64,000 nucleotides of DNA from Candidatus Microthrix parvicella Bio17-1 (GTDB taxonomy: Bacteria; Actinomycetota; Acidimicrobiia; Acidimicrobiales; Microtrichaceae), in assembly GCF_000299415.1 (NCBI RefSeq), contig NZ_AMPG01000002.1, positions 682,001 through 746,000 of the forward strand. Direction: 5' to 3'. This document shows, in pieces, positions 1 through 7,737 of this stretch (the first letter of the stretch is position 1; each line of letters starts with the position of its first letter). The notes under the pieces are model-generated. The model saw only the letters and a program-made list of their open reading frames with translations. It did not search any database and was not told the DNA's origin. Position numbers and translations under genes: made by a program.

Positions 1-135
1 AATCCGGTTGCGGAGCGTGTAGATCGGACCCAGGCCAAGGGCGAACATCCAGCAGGTGGCCACGATCAACCCCCACCGATCGCCCCAGCGTCGATCTGCT
101 CCGGTGGTCGTTGAGGTCGAGGAGGCTTGGGTCAC
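1..135 (-). CDS. Membrane protein, N-terminal fragment (runs off the window)
   Basis: Only the first 45 codons are inside the window. The GTG start overlaps the TGA of rmlB as GTGA, the coupling used throughout this region, so it is probably the last seen member of the rmlA-rmlC-rmlB transcript. The fragment begins with a Ser/Thr-rich stretch (residues 2-12), then Arg-rich turns, then a hydrophobic segment from about residue 21 (WGLIVATCWMFALGLGP) that looks like a first transmembrane helix. The family cannot be named from this piece. An integral membrane enzyme or transporter of envelope polysaccharide synthesis would suit the context, but that is inference. Confidence 0.6.
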   Translation of the reverse strand, partial: MTQASSTSTTTGADRRWGDRWGLIVATCWMFALGLGPIYTLRNRI

Positions 136-1103
136 CGGTTCTTCACTCGTTGCAGAAGCGGCTGCCACCAGTCGGGACGATCGACGTAAAAGGCGATGGT
201 GTCGGCCAGGGTGTCGGCGAACGGACGGGTGGGGCCCTCCCAGCCGAGCGCCCGGACCTTGTCACAGTTGACCGAATAACGGCGATCGTGGCCCAGTCGG
301 TCCTCGACGTAGTCAACCGAGGACTCGTCCTTGCCCAACAGCGCCAGCACCCGATCGGTCAACTCACGGTTGGTGCGCTCGTTGTCGGCGCCGATGTTGT
401 AGATCTCGCCCGAGGTCCCCTGCCGCAGCACCAGATCGACGGCGACGCAGTTGTCGGCGACGTAGAGCCAGTCGCGGACGTTCAGGCCGTCGCCGTAGAG
501 CGGCACGTTGCCGCCCTGCATCAGGGTGGTGGCGAAGTACGGAATGAGCTTCTCGGGAAACTGGTAGGGACCAAACTGATTGGAGCTGCGGGTCACCCGC
601 ACCGGCAGGTCGAACGTGGAGTGATAGCTGAGCGCGATCAGGTCGGAGCCGGCCTTGGCCGCCGAGTACGGCGAACGTGGATCCAGCGGATCACCCTCGA
701 GGAAGCTGCCCACGTCGATCGACCCGTACACCTCGTCGGTGGAGATGTGCACCATGGCCTCCACCTCGGTCTGGCGTGCCACGTCGCAGATCACGTTGGT
801 ACCGGTGCAGTTGGTGCGTACGAACACGTCGGGTCCCAGGATGGAGCGGTCCACGTGGCTCTCGGCGGCGAAGTGCACCACCGCGTCGTGCCCGGCCATC
901 GCCGCCGTCACGACATCGCGGTCGCAGATGTCGCCGTGGACAAAGCGATAACGGGGGTCGTCGGCGATGTCGGCCAGGTTGGCGAGGTTGCCGGCGTAGG
1001 TCAACGCGTCGAACACGGTGACCGAGTCGTCGGTGTTGGCCAGCACGTGACGCACGTAGTTGGAGCCGATGAAGCCGGCACCGCCGGTGACAAACAGTTT
1101 CAT
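132..1103 (-). CDS. rmlB: dTDP-glucose 4,6-dehydratase
   Basis: Extended short-chain dehydrogenase that converts dTDP-glucose to dTDP-4-keto-6-deoxyglucose, the second step toward dTDP-L-rhamnose, in the cytosol. The 323-residue product has the NAD-binding GGAGFIG motif at residues 7-13, the STDEVYG motif with Thr122-Asp123-Glu124, and the Tyr146-xxx-Lys150 pair (SPYSAAK). Its length is normal for the family. An in-frame extension reaches 1166, but the start at 1103 is preferred because the NAD-binding strand begins at once and GAGGAA lies just upstream. It is the third gene of a minus-strand rmlA-rmlC-rmlB run, 32 nt after rmlC, and overlaps the next gene by GTGA. Confidence 0.96.
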   Translation of the reverse strand: MKLFVTGGAGFIGSNYVRHVLANTDDSVTVFDALTYAGNLANLADIADDPRYRFVHGDICDRDVVTAAMAGHDAVVHFAAESHVDRSILGPDVFVRTNCTGTNVICDVARQTEVEAMVHISTDEVYGSIDVGSFLEGDPLDPRSPYSAAKAGSDLIALSYHSTFDLPVRVTRSSNQFGPYQFPEKLIPYFATTLMQGGNVPLYGDGLNVRDWLYVADNCVAVDLVLRQGTSGEIYNIGADNERTNRELTDRVLALLGKDESSVDYVEDRLGHDRRYSVNCDKVRALGWEGPTRPFADTLADTIAFYVDRPDWWQPLLQRVKNR

Positions 1104-1135
1104 GTGAGGTTCCTCGGATTCACGTGGAGCCGCGC

Positions 1136-1702
1136 TTACGTGCGAAGTGCGGCATGGGGCCGCCACTGGGGTTCCAATGCGCTCCGGGCGGGGTTGGCGG
1201 CGTCGCGCTCGGACACCAGCGGCGTCTCCAAACCCCAGTCGGCGCCGATCGCCGGGTCATCCCAGGCCACGCCCAACTCGTCAGCGGGGTTGTAGTAGCC
1301 GTCGACGAGGTAAGTGATCGTCATGTCGGTCAGGGCGGCGAACCCGTGGGCCACGCCCGGCGGGATGTACACGCCCAGATGGTTGTTGTCGCCACCGTTC
1401 ACCTGACCCAGATCCAGCATCATGGTGACACCATCGGTGGGCCCACCGGCGCGCAGATCGTGAAGCACCACCCGAGCCCAGCCGGTTGGCACATACCAGT
1501 AATCAGACTGGTGAAGGTGATAGTGCAGGCCCACCAGCGACCCCTGTTGGCGATCGCCCCGGTTGCCCTGAATCATTTCCCGCTGGCCCGGAAACCAACT
1601 GCGCCGGTAGGTCTCAATGAACAGCCCCCTGGCATCGCGATGAAGATCCGGTGTCACCACCACCACACCATCGATTTCTTCTGACGCATTCAATTGGGCC
1701 AT
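1136..1702 (-). CDS. rmlC: dTDP-4-dehydrorhamnose 3,5-epimerase family protein
   Basis: Cupin-fold epimerase acting after RmlB on dTDP-4-keto-6-deoxyglucose. The 188-residue product has the expected landmarks: RGLFIETYRRSWF near the N terminus, GLHYHLHQ with the likely catalytic His60, IPPGVAHGF, and the C-terminal YYNPADELGVAWDDP segment. Two ATG codons lie six bases apart. The second (1702) is preferred because GGAG sits 7 nt before it and almost touches the first. It lies between rmlA and rmlB on the same strand. Some RmlC homologues are 3-epimerases or 5-epimerases only, so the final sugar could be a related 6-deoxyhexose. No rmlD reductase is seen in the window. Confidence 0.9.
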   Translation of the reverse strand: MAQLNASEEIDGVVVVTPDLHRDARGLFIETYRRSWFPGQREMIQGNRGDRQQGSLVGLHYHLHQSDYWYVPTGWARVVLHDLRAGGPTDGVTMMLDLGQVNGGDNNHLGVYIPPGVAHGFAALTDMTITYLVDGYYNPADELGVAWDDPAIGADWGLETPLVSERDAANPARSALEPQWRPHAALRT

Positions 1703-1756
1703 CGGCATGCTCCAAGGTTGGGTTCGGCTCGGCGGCGAGCCGGATCACACAGCTTC

Positions 1757-2875
1757 TCAGGCCAGCTCGACCGTGGAGTGATCCCCCAAGGTCACACGGG
1801 TCGCCTGTGAACGTCGTGCGCCGCGGGTCACCTCGCTGTCGCGCCCCATCAGCGAATCGGTCAGCCGGGGCACCGCCCGGATGCGGGCACCCTCCATGAT
1901 GACCGACTGATCGATTTCCGAGTCGGTCACCTCGCAGTTCGCGGCCACCGCCGTGAACGGCCCGATATAGCTGGAGGTGATGACCGAGCCCGCACCGATG
2001 ATCGCCGGGCCACGGACCTCGGAGTTCACAAGTCTGGCCCCGGCCTCGATCACGACCCGGCCGTCCACCTTGGAGTCGGCATCGACCTCGCCGTCGACGC
2101 GGGCCTCCAGGCTCTCCAGCACCCGCCGGTTGGATTCCAACAGCGGGTCCTTCTTGCCGGTGTCCAGCCACCAGCCGTCCAACAGGTCATGATGCACCGG
2201 CGCCCCGGAATCGATCAGCCATTGGATGGCATCGGTGATCTCCAACTCGCCACGGGCGGACGGGGCGATCGCCGCCACAGCCTGATGGATGAGCTTCGAG
2301 AACAGGTAGACGCCCACCAGCGCCAGATCCGACGGCGGATCCTCCGGCTTCTCCACCAAGGCGACCACGTTGCCCTCATCGTCAAGCTCGGCAACGCCGA
2401 AGCGTTGGGGGTCCGGCACCGGCGTCAGCAGTATCTGAGCGGCAGGCGCTCCGGTTGGGCCGTCCGGGGCATCGCCGAGTGCCGGCTGCAGCGCAGCCGT
2501 GTGTTGGGACTCCCACCGTGCGATGAACCCACCCAACCCCTGTTCCAGCATGTTGTCGCCCAGGTACATCACGAAATCGTCGTCGCCGAGGAAGTCGCGG
2601 GCGATCAGCACGCAATGCGCCAGGCCCAGCGGCTCGTCCTGGGGCAGGTAGCTGACGTGAACCCCAAACCGTGAGCCGTCACCGACCGCCGCCTCGATCT
2701 CGGCGGCCGTCGAGCCGACGATGATGCCGATTTCGGTGATTCCGGCCTCGGCCATGTCCTCGATGCCGTAAAACAGGATCGGTTTGTTGGCCACCGGCAC
2801 CAGTTGCTTGGCGCTGGTGTGAGTGATGGGTCGCAGACGAGTGCCCGCGCCACCCGAGAGGATCAGGCCCTTCAT
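1757..2875 (-). CDS. rmlA: Glucose-1-phosphate thymidylyltransferase, long form
   Basis: Nucleotidyltransferase that makes dTDP-glucose from glucose 1-phosphate and dTTP. The N terminus MKGLILSGGAGTRLRP is the nucleotide-binding signature, followed by KQLVPVANKPILFY. At 372 residues it is longer than the compact tetrameric RmlA (about 290). The extra C-terminal part (from about residue 245) has hexapeptide-like turns such as VVIEAGARLVNSEVRGPAIIGAGS, typical of a left-handed beta-helix, as in StrD-type enzymes. The start is placed at 2875 rather than 2932 because the motif must begin at the N terminus. A TAGAAC box 7 nt upstream may be the promoter shared by rmlA-rmlC-rmlB. It is divergent from the glycosyltransferase gene. 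Confidence 0.93.
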   Translation of the reverse strand: MKGLILSGGAGTRLRPITHTSAKQLVPVANKPILFYGIEDMAEAGITEIGIIVGSTAAEIEAAVGDGSRFGVHVSYLPQDEPLGLAHCVLIARDFLGDDDFVMYLGDNMLEQGLGGFIARWESQHTAALQPALGDAPDGPTGAPAAQILLTPVPDPQRFGVAELDDEGNVVALVEKPEDPPSDLALVGVYLFSKLIHQAVAAIAPSARGELEITDAIQWLIDSGAPVHHDLLDGWWLDTGKKDPLLESNRRVLESLEARVDGEVDADSKVDGRVVIEAGARLVNSEVRGPAIIGAGSVITSSYIGPFTAVAANCEVTDSEIDQSVIMEGARIRAVPRLTDSLMGRDSEVTRGARRSQATRVTLGDHSTVELA

Positions 2876-2920
2876 CACCGCGGTTCTAGCAGGTTGGCGG
2901 GCGATTTCCCTCCCTGGCAG

Positions 2921-2926
2921 TATCGT
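2921..2926 (+). promoter_or_regulatory. Leaderless-type -10 box (TATCGT)
   Basis: TATCGT ends 9 nt before the ATG at 2936, with no clear Shine-Dalgarno between. It fits the TANNNT pattern seen before many starts in this window. Inferred from pattern only. Confidence 0.4.
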
Positions 2927-2935
2927 CGGCACGTC

Positions 2936-5584
2936 ATGACCGCCTCACCTCCAAGCCCCGCCCCCCTCGTGCAGGTGATCGTCTTGAACTGGAACGCCGC
3001 CGACCTGACGTCGCGGTGTGTGCGGTCGATCGAGGCCACCGACTGGTCCCGTGAGGCCTTGGATCTGGTGATCGTCGACAACGGAAGCATCGACGGATCG
3101 GCCGAGGTGCTGGCCCGGCGCCACCCCGGATGGACCCTGATTCGCAACGGCGCCAACCTGGGTTTCGCCGAAGGGATCAACCGGGCCCTGCGACGTGGCC
3201 GGTCGACCTTCGTTGCGCTGGTGAACAACGACGCGGTGGTCGATCCTGACTGGCTGGATCCCCTGGTCGGGGCGCTGGAAACGCATCCGACGGCCGGCGC
3301 CGCTGCGCCCTTGATCCTCTTCGACCGCTGGTTCGTCGACGTGCACCTGCACGTGCACGACACCGGGGCGCGGGGGAGGGTCACCAGCGTCGAGGTGAAC
3401 GGCCACGATCGTTGGGCGCAGGTGTTGTGCCTCGAGGGCGTGGTGCGACCGCCACACCCATCGATTCCGCTTCGCCTGGAGATCGAGGTGGCACACGACG
3501 GCAAGCTGGCCGTGCCCATACCCGCACCGGACGAATCCGGCGACGACCCCGAGTTGACACTGACGCTTCACAGCGATCGGCCCGTCAGCGCCCGCTGCGG
3601 TGCGAACGAGGTGACGGCCAACCCCGTCGATGGGCTGGTGCACCTCAGCCTGGCCGCCGACGACCCCCCGCAGCGGCGCATCAACAGCCTGGGTACGGCG
3701 CTGACCACCTGGTGCGAGGGCTACGAGCGGCATCTGGGCGACCCGGCCGGCCCACTTCTGGAGGGCGAGGCAACGGCGGGGGTTGTCCCCGGGTTCACCG
3801 GCGGGGGTGTGTTGTTACGGACCGCTGCGCTGGAAGACGTCGGCCTCTTCGATCCGCGGTTCTTCATGTACTACGAGGACACCGACCTGTCCTGGCGAAT
3901 GCGGCGGGCCGGTTGGGACACCGTCACCGCCGCCGACTCGGTGCTGTACCACCAGTTGGGCGCCACGGCCGGTTCATCGTGGCCTGGCTTCTTCTTTCTG
4001 AACTACCGAAACTGGCTGCTGACGGTGGCACGGAACGGCTCGTTTGGCGACGGCCGCCGCGCCATGGGTGCCGCCTGGGGAAACTCGTGGCCGTTTGTTC
4101 GTCGCAACGTGGTAGGCAGGGTGCGTCGCTTTCAGCGACCAAACACCGCCATCGCCGTGCGCTGGGTCAAGGTGTGGGCCGGCACCAAGGCGGCGCTCCC
4201 CCGCACGCTTGCCTCCCGGCTGGGTGGCCGATGGCGACGAATCGGCCGAGCACCCACCGAGGTTGTTGGAAGCCGGTTCCTCAAACCGACCGGACCCGGC
4301 CTGCCGTCGCCGGAGCCCGATGGGCCCACGGTGGTGTTCGTCGACGTCACCGACACCCTGGCGTCCCGTTGGAGGGCCGGCATTCAGCGCGCCGTGTCGG
4401 AGTTGGTGACCCGGCTGATACTTGAGCACCCCGAGGTTTCGGTGGTGCCGATGCGGTGGAGCGCGCTGGACCGGTGCTACCGACGCCTTGATGGTGCCGA
4501 AACCGAGGCGCTGTTCGACCCCGAGGCGATGCCCAACCACCCGCCGGCACCAGCCGCCGCCGATCCACCGGGGTGGCGACGCGTCATCACCCGGGTGGCC
4601 GCGGTCCCCGCCGTTCGGGAACGCATCGACGAGGCGCGACGGCTGCGAGCCCTCCGCCAACGACCACCGCATCACGCCGACCTGCTCATCGACGCGATCC
4701 CGGCCGGTGCCACCCTGCTGGATCTCGACGCCACCTGGAACCTCGATGATGCTCCCCGCTCCCGCTGGTACCCGCAGCTTCAGCAGTCCGGGGTGCGGGT
4801 GATCAGCCTGCTGCACGACGTGCTGCCCGTGACCCACCCCGAGTGGTTCGATCCCAACCTGGCCCGGGTGTTCCAGGCCCATGTCGCAGCCGCAGTCGGC
4901 CACGCCGACGTGGTGGTCACCAGCTCCGCCTATTCGGCCGCTCAAATTGCCGGCCTGGCCGCAGGTCCCGGCCGTGGCGCCGCAACGATCGAACAGATCG
5001 CGCTTGGAGCCGACCCGGTGGCCCGCGCCGAACAACCGGCCGACGCCGCACTGCTGGCTTCGCTTGCCGGCCGGCGGGTGATCCTGGTGGTCGGAACGCT
5101 CGAGCCTCGCAAGAACCACTCGGGTCTGCTGGATGCCTTCGACCGACTGGGCACCGACTCCACCCTGGTGGTCGTGGGGCGCCAGGGTTGGAAGGCCGAC
5201 GACATCGCCCAGCGAATCCGCGGTCATGAGGCCTTCGGTGAGGCACTGCGTTGGCCATCGGAGGTCAACGACGCCACGTTGGATGCCCTGTACGACCTTG
5301 CCGACGTGGTGGTGGTGCCCTCACACGCAGAGGGCTACGGGCTGCCGGTGGTGGAGGCACTCCGCCACGGCTGTCTCGTGGTGTCATCGACGGGCGGATC
5401 CTTGCCGGAGGTGGGCGGCGACGACGTCAGCTACGTGGACGCCACCGCCCCCGACGCATTCGCAGCTGCAATCGATGCGGCGCTCGGCGAGCGCGAATCG
5501 ACACCTTCCGCGCCGACGGCACCCCGGGACTTTCCAACCTGGGACGACAGCGCCGACGCGCTGTGCACCATCCTGCGAGGGTGA
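2936..5584 (+). CDS. Two-domain glycosyltransferase (GT2 followed by GT4)
   Basis: An 882-residue protein with two glycosyltransferase domains. Residues 10-400 are a GT2 domain: VIVLNWNAADLT at the start, VDNGSIDGS, the NND triad at 97-99, and the downstream FTGGGVLLR and DPRFFMYYEDTDLSWR segments. Between the two halves of GT2 (about residues 125-280) lies a beta-rich insert. From about residue 464 a GT4/GT-B domain follows, with VVGTLEPRKNHSG near 717 and the EGYGLPVVEA sugar-nucleotide motif near 797. It is divergent from rmlA, so it probably transfers rhamnose or a related deoxysugar during surface polysaccharide assembly on the cytoplasmic side. The substrate is inferred. Its stop lies 4 bp from the convergent moeB stop. 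Confidence 0.88.
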   Translation: MTASPPSPAPLVQVIVLNWNAADLTSRCVRSIEATDWSREALDLVIVDNGSIDGSAEVLARRHPGWTLIRNGANLGFAEGINRALRRGRSTFVALVNNDAVVDPDWLDPLVGALETHPTAGAAAPLILFDRWFVDVHLHVHDTGARGRVTSVEVNGHDRWAQVLCLEGVVRPPHPSIPLRLEIEVAHDGKLAVPIPAPDESGDDPELTLTLHSDRPVSARCGANEVTANPVDGLVHLSLAADDPPQRRINSLGTALTTWCEGYERHLGDPAGPLLEGEATAGVVPGFTGGGVLLRTAALEDVGLFDPRFFMYYEDTDLSWRMRRAGWDTVTAADSVLYHQLGATAGSSWPGFFFLNYRNWLLTVARNGSFGDGRRAMGAAWGNSWPFVRRNVVGRVRRFQRPNTAIAVRWVKVWAGTKAALPRTLASRLGGRWRRIGRAPTEVVGSRFLKPTGPGLPSPEPDGPTVVFVDVTDTLASRWRAGIQRAVSELVTRLILEHPEVSVVPMRWSALDRCYRRLDGAETEALFDPEAMPNHPPAPAAADPPGWRRVITRVAAVPAVRERIDEARRLRALRQRPPHHADLLIDAIPAGATLLDLDATWNLDDAPRSRWYPQLQQSGVRVISLLHDVLPVTHPEWFDPNLARVFQAHVAAAVGHADVVVTSSAYSAAQIAGLAAGPGRGAATIEQIALGADPVARAEQPADAALLASLAGRRVILVVGTLEPRKNHSGLLDAFDRLGTDSTLVVVGRQGWKADDIAQRIRGHEAFGEALRWPSEVNDATLDALYDLADVVVVPSHAEGYGLPVVEALRHGCLVVSSTGGSLPEVGGDDVSYVDATAPDAFAAAIDAALGERESTPSAPTAPRDFPTWDDSADALCTILRG

Positions 5585-5588
5585 CCGC

Positions 5589-6767
5589 TCAGGCGGCGGC
5601 GGGCGCCTCCAACGGGGCGGGCATGCACTGATCGGTCAGCTCGACCACCTGGATCTGGTCGCGATTCTCCCAGGTGATCTGATTGGCCGGGTCGGGACGG
5701 ATCTTGAACTCACGAAAAGTCATGTCCAGCGCGTCGAACGCCAGGTAGCGACCAATCAGCGGGTCGCCCAGGTCGAGCAGATACTTGATCGTCTCGATCG
5801 CCTGGATGCAGCCCACAATGCCCGGGAGCACACCCAGCACGCCCGCCTCGGCGCACGACGGGGCCATCTCGGGCGGCGGAGGCTCGGGCAGGAGGTCGCG
5901 ATAGGTGGGGCCGCGCCTGGGGTCGAACACGGTGACGTTGCCCTCGAAGCGGAAGATCGACCCGTGGATGACCGGGATACCCAACTTCACCGAAGCGTCA
6001 TTGAGCATGTAGCGCACCGGGAAGTTGTCGGCACCATCGACCACCAGGTCGTACCCGGAGATGATGTCGGCGATGTTGTTGGCGTCCAGGCGGACATCGT
6101 GGGTGATCACCTTCACGTCGGGGTTGAGGCTCTCGATCGCCACCCTGGCCGAGTCCACCTTGCGCATTCCCACCCGATCCAGCGTGTGCAGAATCTGGCG
6201 TTGCAGGTTGGACTCGTCCACCACATCCATGTCGACGATGCCGATCGTTCCCACCCCGGCGGCCGCAAGGTACAGGCCGGATGGGCTGCCGAGACCCCCG
6301 GCGCCCAGCAACAGCACCTTGGCGTCCAGCAGCTTCATCTGCCCCTCCTCCCCAACCTCGGGCAACAGCAGATGACGCTTGTAGCGGTTCTTCTGGTCGG
6401 GTTGCAGGCTCTGTGGCACCTTCCAGTCGCGCCCCTCGTCCTTCCACTTGCCGAAGCCGCCGGCCATCGAGGTGACATCGGTGTAGCCCAGCTGTTCCAA
6501 CGTTTTGGCCGCGAACGCCGAGCGCACACCACCGGCGCACTGCACGATCACCGGTGTGTCCTTGTTGGGCAACTTCATCTCGATCTGACTCTCGAGGTGA
6601 CCCCGGGGGATAAAGAGCGCGCCGGGCACCGCGCCGGTTTCAAACTCGTCGGCTTCGCGCACATCGAGGATGAGCGAGCCCTCGTTGCGCAATCGGTCGG
6701 CGGTCTCGGTGTCCACCTCGCGGATCTCTTGCTTGGTGGCGGTCAGCAGTTCGCGGAAGTTGGCCAT
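5589..6767 (-). CDS. Rhodanese-MoeB/ThiF fusion, sulfur-carrier adenylyltransferase
   Basis: E1-like enzyme that adenylates, and probably thiolates, the C-terminal Gly-Gly of a ubiquitin-like sulfur carrier (MoaD, ThiS or CysO type). Residues 15-112 form a rhodanese domain with active Cys77 in QCAGGVRS. Residues 125-370 are the ThiF/MoeB domain, with the ATP loop GAGGLGSP at 155-162 and catalytic-region SCAEAGVLG at 304-312. The order is unusual: in MoeZ the rhodanese is C-terminal. The first zinc CxxC of E. coli MoeB is replaced here by PTYRDL, as in other actinobacterial homologues. The molybdopterin, thiamine or cysteine route cannot be told apart because no carrier gene is adjacent. Confidence 0.88.
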   Translation of the reverse strand: MANFRELLTATKQEIREVDTETADRLRNEGSLILDVREADEFETGAVPGALFIPRGHLESQIEMKLPNKDTPVIVQCAGGVRSAFAAKTLEQLGYTDVTSMAGGFGKWKDEGRDWKVPQSLQPDQKNRYKRHLLLPEVGEEGQMKLLDAKVLLLGAGGLGSPSGLYLAAAGVGTIGIVDMDVVDESNLQRQILHTLDRVGMRKVDSARVAIESLNPDVKVITHDVRLDANNIADIISGYDLVVDGADNFPVRYMLNDASVKLGIPVIHGSIFRFEGNVTVFDPRRGPTYRDLLPEPPPPEMAPSCAEAGVLGVLPGIVGCIQAIETIKYLLDLGDPLIGRYLAFDALDMTFREFKIRPDPANQITWENRDQIQVVELTDQCMPAPLEAPAAA

Positions 6768-6844
6768 GTGTCAGGCTTTCGATCGATGTTTCGGGGTGAG
6801 ACCTGGGCGGGCACCTGGGTGCTCCGCCGAACAACCTAAACCCT

Positions 6845-6855
6845 ACCAACTTGGT
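6845..6855. promoter_or_regulatory. Palindrome ACCAAcTTGGT in the moeB-sirtuin intergenic region
   Basis: An 11-bp near-perfect inverted repeat lies in the 165-bp divergent region. On the minus strand it sits beside TTGACC and TAGGTT/TAGGGT boxes that could form the promoter of the moeB-like gene, so it could be an operator. No regulator is known. Confidence 0.25.
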
Positions 6856-6920
6856 CAACATTCCTCCACGTCGTGGCCACTCCCCCATTGCCACCGAAGC
6901 TGCTCGGCGCAACGGCTCGG

Positions 6921-6926
6921 TACATT
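6921..6926 (+). promoter_or_regulatory. Leaderless-type -10 box (TACATT) before the sirtuin
   Basis: TACATT ends 6 nt before the ATG at 6933. A GGAG is present, but it is too close to the ATG (2 nt) to act as a normal ribosome binding site. Confidence 0.5.
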
Positions 6927-6932
6927 GGAGCG

Positions 6933-7709
6933 ATGGCGAGCACCCATCCAGCAGCCGATGCCGAGGCGATCCAACGGGCCAACGCATTGATCGCATCGGC
7001 ACGGCGCATCGTGGTGCTGACCGGCGCCGGCCTCTCCACCGACTCGGGTATCCCCGACTTCCGAGGCCCGGACGGGGTGTGGACCCGCAACCCCGAGGCG
7101 GAGCGCCTGTCCACCATCGACACCTACCTGGGCTCGGCCGATGTGCGCGAGCGCGCCTGGCGGGCTCGGATGGACCACCCGGCGTGGCAGGCGGACCCCA
7201 ACCCCGGCCACGACGCCATCACCGGGTTGTCGCGCACCGGCCGGTTGGCCCTGACCGTGACCCAGAACATCGACGGGCTGCACCTCGAAGCCGGCCTGCC
7301 CGCCGAAGAGTTGGTGGAGATCCACGGATCGATGCGGCGCGTGCGGTGCGTTGGCTGCGGGATCACCTCGCCCATGCAGGCCACGCTCGCCAGGGTGCGC
7401 TCCGGGGAGCCCGATCCGCCATGCGAGCTGTGCGGCGGCATCCTCAAGTCGGCCACCATCTTCTTCGGAGAAGCGCTGGTGGCCGCCGACCTCAACCGGG
7501 CGCTGGGTGCAGCCAAGGATGCCGACCTGCTGCTGGCCGTCGGCTCAACCCTTCAGGTGTATCCGGTGGCCGACATGGTGCCGATTGCCGCATCCAACGG
7601 AGCGTCGGTGGTCATCGTCAATGGTGAGCCGACCGCCATGGACGATATGGCGGATGTGGTGGTGCTCGGCTCGATCTCGGAGGTACTGCCCGCCATCGTC
7701 AACCTCTGA
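6933..7709 (+). CDS. NAD-dependent protein deacylase (Sir2 family)
   Basis: Sirtuin that removes acyl groups from lysines using NAD and gives O-acyl-ADP-ribose. In the 258-residue product, GAGLSTDSGIPDFRG (31-45) binds NAD, TQNIDGLH (110-117) lines the pocket, and His131 in EIHGS is the general base. Cys139, Cys142, Cys164 and Cys167 form the zinc site. The ATG at 6933 is chosen because the upstream in-frame ATG at 6873 adds sequence without sirtuin features and a TACATT box sits 6 nt before 6933. It is divergent from the moeB-like gene and convergent with the P-type ATPase. Whether it prefers acetyl, succinyl or another acyl group cannot be read safely. Confidence 0.93.
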   Translation: MASTHPAADAEAIQRANALIASARRIVVLTGAGLSTDSGIPDFRGPDGVWTRNPEAERLSTIDTYLGSADVRERAWRARMDHPAWQADPNPGHDAITGLSRTGRLALTVTQNIDGLHLEAGLPAEELVEIHGSMRRVRCVGCGITSPMQATLARVRSGEPDPPCELCGGILKSATIFFGEALVAADLNRALGAAKDADLLLAVGSTLQVYPVADMVPIAASNGASVVIVNGEPTAMDDMADVVVLGSISEVLPAIVNL

Positions 7710-7737
7710 CCCACCGCACCACGACACGGGCACGCGT

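Noticed and set aside
6836-6850. Telomere-like words (AACCTAAACCCTACC)
   Set aside because: Only two imperfect copies, inside a promoter region of a bacterial chromosome. More simply read as -10 boxes on the minus strand.
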